Shown in pieces: positions 1-5,887 of a stretch of 11,873 nucleotides of DNA (position 1 is the first letter of the stretch; every line of letters begins with the position of its first letter). The notes beneath the pieces were generated by a model that was not told the origin of the DNA, made no database searches, and worked only from the letters and a program-made list of their open reading frames with translations. Position numbers and translations under genes: made by a program. Origin of the DNA: Accumulibacter sp. (lineage in GTDB: Bacteria; Pseudomonadota; Gammaproteobacteria; Burkholderiales; Rhodocyclaceae); contig DPSD01000198.1 of the NCBI GenBank assembly GCA_003538495.1, positions 1-11,873 of the forward strand, given 5' to 3'.

Positions 1-2
1 TC

Positions 3-683
<681 letters not shown>

Positions 684-718
684 CACGCCGCGGCGCCTCG
701 CCGAGGCCCGAGATCGGT

Positions 719-748
719 AGGAAAAGGGGCAGAAGGCGCCCCTTTCCT
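719..748. terminator. Hairpin terminator between convergent genes
   Basis: AGGAAAAGGGGC at 719-730 pairs with GCCCCTTTCCT at 738-748 around a 7-base loop, with one bulged A, giving a strong GC-rich stem. It sits 35 bases after the rpoD stop and 22 bases beyond the end of the convergent PEP-CTERM gene. The A-rich left flank and T-rich right half of the stem allow it to work in both directions. There is no long T run after the stem, so factor-independent activity is likely but not certain. Confidence 0.7.
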
Positions 749-770
749 GATTGCTGCCCACCACCCTGGA

Positions 771-1640
771 TCAACTCGCTCCGCCCTTCTTCCTGCCACG
801 CCGGACCAGTGTGAGCAGACTCAGGCCAAGCAGTGCCAGCGTACCCGGCTCCGACACCAGCGAAGGCGGGTCCACCACGATGCTGTCATTGGCGCAATTC
901 TCGGTCCAGTGGATGTCGAAAGCGTCGCGCCGATTCCAGCCAGCGGCCGTCAGATAAGCCAGGTCGACACCGATTTCGTAGAAGTAGTGATCATCGTTCG
1001 GGCTGTCACCATAGCCCTTGACCGGGTTGGTGGTGTAGGCCAGCTGCGCCAGTCCCAGCAATGTACCTCCGGTAAGGTAGGTCGGATGCCTTGGGTCGGG
1101 CTTGTAAGAACTGCTGCTCGGGTTGGTGTACGTTCCGTTGACGTCCCACAGACCGTAAGCCCAGTTCCCCGGAGACACGGTCTGGTAGACGCCACCTTCG
1201 ACGCCGAAGCTCTCGTAGGTATACCCGCCGCCGTTCGCACTGACCACGTGCTTGATATTGATCCCGACTTCGAAGCTGCCGTCCTTTCCGAAGTCGATGG
1301 CGAAGTCGCCGACGCCGTAGCTGTTCGCAGCGGGCTGGTTCGGCGTCCGCGGATTGTGACCGGTGGCCAGGGCGATGTACAACCTGTTGCCTGCAATGGT
1401 CGCGTAGAGAGCCTCTGCATCGTAGGCTTGTCCGCCCCAGCCGGGACCCAGGCGGTAGTTGCCGCTGCCGATCTGGTCATCGATCGTCGAATGGATGATT
1501 GAGCCGACGCTGGCCGACGGCGCCCAAGTATGCGGATTCACTCCCCAGTCGGCTAGATTTCCGTCGACCGTGATGGCAGTGGCCGACATGCTGGCAAACA
1601 CGCCCAGGAAGGCGATCGTGCGGGAGATGCTTCTGTTCAT
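771..1640 (-). CDS. Exported PEP-CTERM sorting-domain protein with CBM9/DOMON-like start
   Basis: A 289-residue secreted protein. Residues 1-22 form a Sec signal peptide (MNRSISRT, a hydrophobic core, then SMSATA with likely cleavage before ITVDG). The mature protein begins DGNLADW (26-32) and has YDAEALYATIAGNRLYIAL (73-91), a pattern seen at the start of CBM9/DOMON-like beta-sandwich domains. Near the end FDIHWTENCANDSIVVD (241-257) precedes the sorting tail: SEPG (263-266), a hydrophobic helix, then RRGRKK. This is a PEP-CTERM signal with VSEP in place of VPEP, processed by exosortase (EpsH/XrtA family) and usually linked to exopolysaccharide or floc formation. The ligand is unknown. The start at 1640 is chosen because the signal peptide begins there. 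A GGAG lies 12 bases upstream, which is rather distant. The frame stays open further upstream but that extension is not protein-like. A sigma-54-like promoter about 240 bases upstream suggests regulated expression. Confidence 0.9.
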   Translation of the reverse strand: MNRSISRTIAFLGVFASMSATAITVDGNLADWGVNPHTWAPSASVGSIIHSTIDDQIGSGNYRLGPGWGGQAYDAEALYATIAGNRLYIALATGHNPRTPNQPAANSYGVGDFAIDFGKDGSFEVGINIKHVVSANGGGYTYESFGVEGGVYQTVSPGNWAYGLWDVNGTYTNPSSSSYKPDPRHPTYLTGGTLLGLAQLAYTTNPVKGYGDSPNDDHYFYEIGVDLAYLTAAGWNRRDAFDIHWTENCANDSIVVDPPSLVSEPGTLALLGLSLLTLVRRGRKKGGAS

Positions 1641-1681
1641 GGTGCGCTGCCACTCCAGTTTGTCGTCGGAAAGGTGAGCGC

Positions 1682-1711
1682 GGGACAGGCCCACTAACCA
1701 GGGCCTGTTCC
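1682..1711 (-). promoter_or_regulatory. Leader hairpin upstream of the PEP-CTERM gene
   Basis: GGGACAGGCCC at 1682-1692 pairs with GGGCCTGTTCC at 1701-1711: 11 pairs, of which one is a G-T wobble, around an 8-base loop. It lies 41-71 bases ahead of the PEP-CTERM start codon. If transcription starts from the -24/-12 element near 1868, it falls inside the untranslated leader. It could control translation or mRNA stability, act as an attenuator, or be an operator. The pairing is seen directly; the role is inference. Confidence 0.5.
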
Positions 1712-1764
1712 ACCGTGACTCGCCGTCGGCACGAAGCATTGCGCAGACCGGCCGCCGCGGGTTA

Positions 1765-1776
1765 TGAACTAGTTCA
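1765..1776. repeat. Perfect 12-bp palindrome TGAACTAGTTCA
   Basis: An exact inverted repeat in the region between the divergent starts at 1640 and 2099. It lies downstream of the proposed sigma-54 start site for the PEP-CTERM gene, so it would be in the leader. It may be a binding site for a dimeric regulator, but no specific regulator is recognised. Confidence 0.35.
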
Positions 1777-1879
1777 CGGTTCCCCGGAATTGCCGCGTCG
1801 TCGAGCGCAGACGACGCTCCCTGACCGCCACGCGCTCTCGAAAGGCTGCCCGCCTCGTGGCGTAAGCCCATGTTTTCAG

Positions 1880-1894
1880 GCAAGTACAAGGCCA
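1880..1894 (-). promoter_or_regulatory. Sigma-54 (RpoN) type -24/-12 promoter for the PEP-CTERM gene
   Basis: Read on the minus strand, the sequence is TGGC-N7-TTGC (TGGCCTTGTACTTGC). This matches both core blocks of the sigma-54 consensus TGGCACG-N4-TTGC with the exact GG-N10-GC spacing. The three bases after TGGC (CTT) do not match the consensus ACG. Transcription would start near 1868, leaving a leader of about 228 bases before the start at 1640. PEP-CTERM genes of floc-forming betaproteobacteria are known to be controlled by RpoN with the PrsK/PrsR two-component system, so the site fits its gene. The long leader is the main reservation. Confidence 0.55.
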
Positions 1895-1954
1895 CGACAG
1901 GCGTCCTGTTCCGAACTTGACTCGGTATACCAATTCTGGGATAGTCGCCTGCTG

Positions 1955-2002
1955 CGGGTGACCGGCGGCTCTTGATTTCATCTCGTCGTCGGGTTGACCC
2001 GG
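1955..2002. promoter_or_regulatory. Possible tandem activator sites upstream of the sigma-54 promoter
   Basis: Two related GC-rich motifs occur 35 bases apart: CGGGTGACCGG (1955-1965) and CGGGTTGACCCGG (1990-2002). The second contains the near-palindrome CGGGT-TG-ACCCG. They lie about 90 and 125 bases upstream of the inferred start near 1868, the distance at which NtrC-type enhancer-binding proteins such as PrsR usually bind. Assignment to a particular protein is speculation. Together with the hairpin and palindrome, these are the only structures I see in the 458-base gap 1641-2098. Confidence 0.3.
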
Positions 2003-2098
2003 TCTGGTGGCTGCGTGCAGCGGTCGCGAACCCGATGGTCATCACTTGCGCAGCGTGCTTGCCGCTTCCCGCTTTCCTATTCTGCGAACCAGTCCGCA

Positions 2099-2845
2099 AT
2101 GTTGCTCGCCCTCGAAAACGCCATCGTCAAACTGCTGCAAGAAGAACTGCCATCGCTGTTCGCCGGGCCCGGTTCGGCTGAGGCGACGTTTTCAGCGGAC
2201 ACCTGGGACTTCGATCGGCTGTCGGCAGATCCCATCGCCAGCGAGTCCGGCCCCGAGGACGCGGTGGATGAGCTGGCCTTCGACCCGAGCGCGCCGGCCG
2301 GCCCGCACTCGCTGACGAGACCTCCGTGCGCCAGCCCGAAACGGGTCTACCTGCGCTCGGCTAACGGCGACCTGCTGGCCCTGAGGAATGCGGAAGTCGC
2401 CTGGAACCCCGCCGACCCGGCTTCTTTCTCGGTCGTTCCGGGCGCCGGCAGGAGTCTCGCAGGCTGCCACCACTTGCACGTCATGTACGGCGTCGTGGCC
2501 ACCGCGACGCGTTTGAAGATGCTGCACAAGCTGACGATGCAAGTCGCCGGAGCCGACGCCGGCAGCACCGAAGTCGCTTTCGCGCTGGCCTTGTCGGTGT
2601 TGGTGATGAATCGCGACGAGCTGGCCCGCGGCGCCGGTTTCTCGTGGACGGCCGGTGGCTACCAGGTCGACGGCTCGGTCAAGACGCTGAAGTTCACCTC
2701 GGGTTCGTCGCCGGCTACCGCCCTGCGCACGCTGTCGCTGGAAGTGGAACTCGACCTGCGCCTGGAGCGCCTGTTCGAAGAACGTACAACGACGTCCATC
2801 GAAAGCATGCTGTCGCCGCACCGCTCCGCCGCAAGCTCCCCATAA
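2099..2845 (+). CDS. Hypothetical protein, 248 residues, unrecognised
   Basis: I do not recognise this protein. It starts with an amphipathic helix (MLLALENAIVKLLQEELPSL). An acidic, Pro/Ala-rich stretch follows (about residues 30-75), then a segment with alternating, beta-rich character (VYLRSANGDLLALRNAEVAW). A hydrophobic block at about 137-170 includes HVMYGVVATATRLKMLHKL, and the last part reads VELDLRLERLFEER. There is no signal peptide and no clear transmembrane helix. The helix-then-beta start faintly recalls the N-terminal domain of Pvc16-like proteins of contractile injection systems, but there are no such neighbours and the resemblance is weak. The ATG at 2099 is chosen because sequence upstream is low-complexity and not protein-like. 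No good ribosome binding site precedes it, so the start is uncertain. It is followed by 268 bases without a gene before the next start. Confidence 0.6.
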   Translation: MLLALENAIVKLLQEELPSLFAGPGSAEATFSADTWDFDRLSADPIASESGPEDAVDELAFDPSAPAGPHSLTRPPCASPKRVYLRSANGDLLALRNAEVAWNPADPASFSVVPGAGRSLAGCHHLHVMYGVVATATRLKMLHKLTMQVAGADAGSTEVAFALALSVLVMNRDELARGAGFSWTAGGYQVDGSVKTLKFTSGSSPATALRTLSLEVELDLRLERLFEERTTTSIESMLSPHRSAASSP

Positions 2846-3100
2846 TCGTTCGCCGGCAAACCGCCGCGGAGCACCGACATCGACCCGGCGCGACAACGCG
2901 CAGTTGGCGGCAGCTGCGCAGCCCCTGCTGCGCTTTCCTTCGGTCTGCCAAGGCGCTTCCAGTTCCTCCGATCTGCCCTTTTCCGGTATCAGTCGGCTAA
3001 GCTTCTGCCTCGCCTCCTGGCCGGGGGATTCCCGGGGAAACGCACACCGCACCGCGACGGGGGTGACGAGTACCAGCACAGCCGCCGCGCAGCCGCGAGA

Positions 3101-3105
3101 AAAGG
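3101..3105 (+). promoter_or_regulatory. Ribosome binding site that fixes the start at 3114
   Basis: AAAGG lies 8 bases before the ATG at 3114. The frame is open back to 2904, but that 70-residue extension is Ser/Pro/Arg-rich, and the downstream ATG opens directly into a hydrophobic helix. Confidence 0.6.
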
Positions 3106-3113
3106 TCCCGCAA

Positions 3114-5279
3114 ATGAACGCACGCATCCGTTTCGCAATATCCGTTGTGATCCTTGGTCTGCTGATGACCGGGCCCTTTGTCATCACCGCGCTGCTGATC
3201 TGGGCCGGGGCCAAGGCCCCGGAGCGCGCGCTGCTCGTGCAGCTGATCGTCCCGCACCTGACACTCGGTGCGACGATGACCACTTTCGGTTTTATCGTCG
3301 GCCTGCTGGTCATCCGCTACCTGTTCCGCCAATACGTTCAGGGTTTGCTCAAGATGGCCGAGAGCCTGCGCCTGATGCTGACCGCCAACCGCAACTTCCG
3401 GGTCGTTCCCGAAGGCCCCCCGGAAGTCCGGCAACTGGCGGCGGCGACCAACGATCTGGCACAGCAGCGCGACGGCCTGATGGACGACGTCGACAAGCAG
3501 ATCGTGACCGCCAAAGCCTCTCTGGAGGAAGAAAAGAACCGCCTGGCAGCGCTGATGTCCGAGCTGGCGCAAGCGGTCGTGGTCTGCAATCTCGATGGCC
3601 GCATCCTGCTCTACAACAGTCGCGCCCGACTGCAGTTCCGCGCCCTGGCTCAAGGCAGCACGGCCGTCGCCGGGGGGGCGCTGATCGGTCTCGGGCGGTC
3701 GATTTTCTCGATCCTCGAACGTAGTCAGATCGATCACGCCCTGGAAGTCGTTCGCCAGCGTCAGCACAAGGGTGCCGGCGCAGCAATCGCCAACTTCGTC
3801 ACCAGCGCGCGCGGTGGCCAACTGCTGCGGGTGCAGCTGGTGCCGGTCTTGGCCATCGGCGACGAGTCGTCGGAACGCGAAATGAGCGGCTACGTGCTCA
3901 CCGTCGAGAACATCACCCGCAGCCTGGAACAGGAATCACGCCGCGATCAGGTGCTGCAGTCGCTGACCGACGGCAGCCGCGGCAGCCTGGCCAACATCCG
4001 GGTAGCCGTCGGCAACCTGCTGGACTACCCGGACATGGAAGCAACGGTACGCGAGCGCTTTGTCGGCATCATCGCTGACGAGGTCGAGCGCATGAGCCAG
4101 CGACTGGATCAGACGATGAGCGAGTTTGCCGATTCGTTGAAAACGCGCTGGCCGCTCGAAGACGTCCTGGGCATCGACATCATCGCCGCCGCCCAGCGCC
4201 GCATCGAGGAAAAACTGGCGCTGCCGAGCAAGACGGAAGAAATTGACGAAGCGCTGTGGCTGCGCGCCGAAAGCTTCTCGCTGGTCTTTTCCATCTGCGG
4301 GCTGGCGTTCCGCCTGCTGGAACACTATCAGATCAAGGAATTGCGCTTCCGCCTGCAACCCTTCGGCAACCTCGCCTACCTGGATATCATCTGGGCCGGC
4401 CACTCGATGTCGTCGGAAACCTTCTACACCTGGGAAACCGAACCGATGCAAGTCGGCGCGGAAGCGTCGCCGCTGTCGCTGCGAGACGTCATTGACCGCC
4501 ATGGCGGAGAGGTCTGGTACGAGCGCGACAAGGCCGCTCATCGGGCCTTCTTCCGGCTGGTCCTGCCGATCGCCATTCCCCAGACGGTGACTGCCGCGGA
4601 CACTGCCGAAGACAGCGACGTACGCCCGGAGTATTACGACTTCGACCTTTTCGACTTCAGCGAGCAGAGCGTCGATCTCGACCGCCCGCTGGCGGATCTG
4701 AGCTACACCGTGTTCGACACCGAGACCACCGGCCTGGAACCCGCGGAGGGCGACGAGATAATCCAGATCGGGGCCGTCCGTATCGTCAACAGCCGCATGC
4801 TGCGCCAGGAAAATTTCGACGAACTGGTGGACCCGGAGCGCCTGTTACGCCCCGAAGGGGTGCGCATCCACGGCATCACCGACGACATGGTGCGCGGCCA
4901 GCCGAACATCGATGCGGTCTTGCCGGCCTTCCACGATTTCTGCGCCGATACCGTCCTGGTCGCTCACAACGCCGCCTTCGACATGCGCTTCCTGCAACTG
5001 AAGGAAGAGCGTACCGGCGTCGTCTTCAGCCAGCCGGTTCTCGACACTCTGCTGCTGTCGGCCGTGCTGCACGCCAATCAGGATTCGCACCAGCTGGAAA
5101 GGATTGCCGAACGCCTGGGGATCACCATCGAAGGGCGCCACAGCGCGCTCGGCGACGCCCTCGCCACCGCTGAAGTGTTCCTGAAGATGCTGCCACTGCT
5201 GGCCCAGATGGGGATAGTCACGCTGCGGCAGGCGATCGAAGCGTCGCAGAAGACCTATTTCGCGCGGGTAAAGTACTGA
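3114..5279 (+). CDS. Membrane PAS / degenerate histidine-kinase protein fused to a DnaQ-like 3'-5' exonuclease
   Basis: A 721-residue multidomain protein. Two transmembrane helices (about 6-31 and 41-70) flank a short periplasmic loop. A HAMP-like segment and coiled coil (about 71-147) follow, then a PAS-like domain (about 148-270, with VVVCNLDGRILLYNSRA). The region 274-340 matches the dimerisation helices of sensor kinases, but SLTDGSRGSLANIRVAV stands where the phospho-acceptor His motif should be, and no His is present. Residues 350-487 resemble a HATPase domain ending in IDRHGGEVWYERD and FFRLVLPIA, with a poor N box, so kinase activity is unlikely. The last part (531-721) is a complete DEDDh exonuclease: FDTETTG (D535, E537), AHNAAFDMRF (D623), and HSALGDALA (H676, D681). 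This domain removes 3' nucleotides from DNA or RNA. The whole suggests a membrane sensor whose output is a nuclease, but that is inference. It stands alone between unrelated genes. Confidence 0.88.
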   Translation: MNARIRFAISVVILGLLMTGPFVITALLIWAGAKAPERALLVQLIVPHLTLGATMTTFGFIVGLLVIRYLFRQYVQGLLKMAESLRLMLTANRNFRVVPEGPPEVRQLAAATNDLAQQRDGLMDDVDKQIVTAKASLEEEKNRLAALMSELAQAVVVCNLDGRILLYNSRARLQFRALAQGSTAVAGGALIGLGRSIFSILERSQIDHALEVVRQRQHKGAGAAIANFVTSARGGQLLRVQLVPVLAIGDESSEREMSGYVLTVENITRSLEQESRRDQVLQSLTDGSRGSLANIRVAVGNLLDYPDMEATVRERFVGIIADEVERMSQRLDQTMSEFADSLKTRWPLEDVLGIDIIAAAQRRIEEKLALPSKTEEIDEALWLRAESFSLVFSICGLAFRLLEHYQIKELRFRLQPFGNLAYLDIIWAGHSMSSETFYTWETEPMQVGAEASPLSLRDVIDRHGGEVWYERDKAAHRAFFRLVLPIAIPQTVTAADTAEDSDVRPEYYDFDLFDFSEQSVDLDRPLADLSYTVFDTETTGLEPAEGDEIIQIGAVRIVNSRMLRQENFDELVDPERLLRPEGVRIHGITDDMVRGQPNIDAVLPAFHDFCADTVLVAHNAAFDMRFLQLKEERTGVVFSQPVLDTLLLSAVLHANQDSHQLERIAERLGITIEGRHSALGDALATAEVFLKMLPLLAQMGIVTLRQAIEASQKTYFARVKY

Positions 5280-5321
5280 GCGTCGCTCGCGTCCGCACCC
5301 GGGACAGCTCGCCAGCCCTTC

Positions 5322-5348
5322 GACGGCGCCAGCGATGCGATCGCCGTC
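5322..5348 (+). terminator. Possible terminator hairpin after the exonuclease gene
   Basis: GACGGCG (5322-5328) and CGCCGTC (5342-5348) form a perfect 7-bp stem with a 13-base loop, 42 bases after the stop codon at 5279. It is followed by AATTA rather than a T run, so it may be a weak or Rho-assisted terminator, or only a 3' stabilising structure. Confidence 0.35.
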
Positions 5349-5359
5349 AATTAGCCATT

Positions 5360-5386
5360 GGCTTCGTCCGGTTCAAGTCCGGAGCC
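5360..5386 (+). other. tRNA T-arm-like stem-loop without a tRNA
   Basis: TCCGG-TTCAAGT-CCGGA at 5367-5383 has exactly the geometry of a tRNA T-arm (5-bp stem, 7-base loop starting TTCAA). It is followed by GCCGATT, which could be the 3' acceptor strand. No matching 5' acceptor (AATCGGC), D-arm or anticodon arm is found upstream and no CCA follows. GGCT/AGCC also pairs outside it. It may be a tRNA remnant, an old integration scar, or a chance hairpin. Confidence 0.3.
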
Positions 5387-5585
5387 GATTTCTAGCGTAT
5401 CCGTCACGGCCTCGCTAACAGGCTCCGGGGGGACCCTCTTGAGAACGTTCTGGCCATCATCGAAGGTGTCGCAGCGGACCGGGACCGCGGGCCCGAAATG
5501 ACGCAGGCCGTGACTGAAGCTGTGATGTTTGCCACGATCGTCGGCCTCCTTCCTCGATACACTGGGTGCAGGGTAGTGGAAGCAG

Positions 5586-5594
5586 TGCTACGAT
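5586..5594 (+). promoter_or_regulatory. Candidate extended -10 element of the carrier-protein operon
   Basis: TGcTACGAT has the TGn extension and four of six matches to TATAAT, 32 bases before the ATG at 5627. Transcription would begin near 5601, leaving a leader of about 26 bases. No convincing -35 box is seen 16-18 bases upstream. This is a suggestion only. Confidence 0.3.
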
Positions 5595-5614
5595 CTTCAC
5601 CCCCCAACCCATTC

Positions 5615-5619
5615 AGGAG
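5615..5619 (+). promoter_or_regulatory. Strong ribosome binding site of the carrier protein
   Basis: AGGAG lies 7 bases before the ATG at 5627. It fixes this start over the longer open frame beginning at 5498. Confidence 0.75.
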
Positions 5620-5626
5620 CAAAGCG

Positions 5627-5887
5627 ATGTCCGACGCACTCATGCAGAACATCAAGAACTTCATCATGGAGGAGTTCCTCCCTGGCGAAGACCCCGACGA
5701 ACTGACCGAGACGACGCCGCTGATCAGCGGCGGCATTCTCGATTCGATCGCCACCCTGAAGCTGGTGATGTTCGTCGAGGAGCAGTACAGCGTGAGCTTT
5801 GCGCCACACGAAGTCGACAAGGAAAATCTCGACAACCTGGTCAGCATCGTCCGCTTGATCCGCTCCAAGAACCCGTCGGTGGCGTAA
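5627..5887 (+). CDS. Stand-alone acyl/peptidyl carrier protein
   Basis: An 86-residue acidic protein of the size and form of a phosphopantetheine carrier protein (DltC, PltL or ACP-like). The attachment serine is Ser40 in GGILDSIATLKLV, which follows the usual pattern of a DS motif ahead of helix 2. Four-helix character is visible, from MQNIKNFIMEEFLP at the N-terminus to LDNLVSIVRLIRSK at the C-terminus. It must be activated by a phosphopantetheinyl transferase encoded elsewhere. It is the first gene of the operon, and its TAA overlaps the next ATG by one base (TAATG). Its role is presumably to carry the amino acid loaded by the next gene product, hold it during oxidation by the third, and present it to the membrane acyltransferase. 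Sequence alone does not tell a PltL-type from a DltC-type carrier. Confidence 0.92.
   Translation: MSDALMQNIKNFIMEEFLPGEDPDELTETTPLISGGILDSIATLKLVMFVEEQYSVSFAPHEVDKENLDNLVSIVRLIRSKNPSVA

Larger units (their letters stand above)
5280..5626 (+). other. 347-base gap between the exonuclease gene and the operon
   Basis: No gene is supported here. It holds a GC-rich inverted repeat (5322-5348), a tRNA T-arm-like stem-loop (5360-5386), a candidate extended -10 element (5586-5594) and the ribosome binding site for the carrier protein (5615-5619). The stretch between about 5390 and 5580 shows nothing else that I recognise. Confidence 0.6.

Noticed and set aside
1727..1742. Plus-strand CGGCACG-N5-TTGC resembling a sigma-54 promoter for the gene at 2099
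   Set aside because: The spacing is one base too long and the site is more than 350 bases from the gene.
1641..2099. 153-residue N-terminal extension of the PEP-CTERM frame
   Set aside because: The extension is not protein-like and would bury the clear signal peptide that begins at 1640.
2904..3113. 70-residue N-terminal extension of the sensor-exonuclease
   Set aside because: It is low-complexity, and AAAGG 8 bases before the ATG at 3114 supports the downstream start.
2192..3313. A 373-codon open frame on the minus strand
   Set aside because: It overlaps two plus-strand genes and the gap between them, is Arg-rich and repetitive in composition, and has no recognisable domain.
5340..5400. 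A complete tRNA gene
   Set aside because: Only a T-arm-like stem-loop is present; there is no matching acceptor 5' strand, D-arm, anticodon arm or CCA.
5566..5886. 107-codon upstream extension of the adenylation frame
   Set aside because: It overlaps the carrier protein gene in another frame; the ATG in TAATG at 5887 gives the normal start of an adenylation enzyme.
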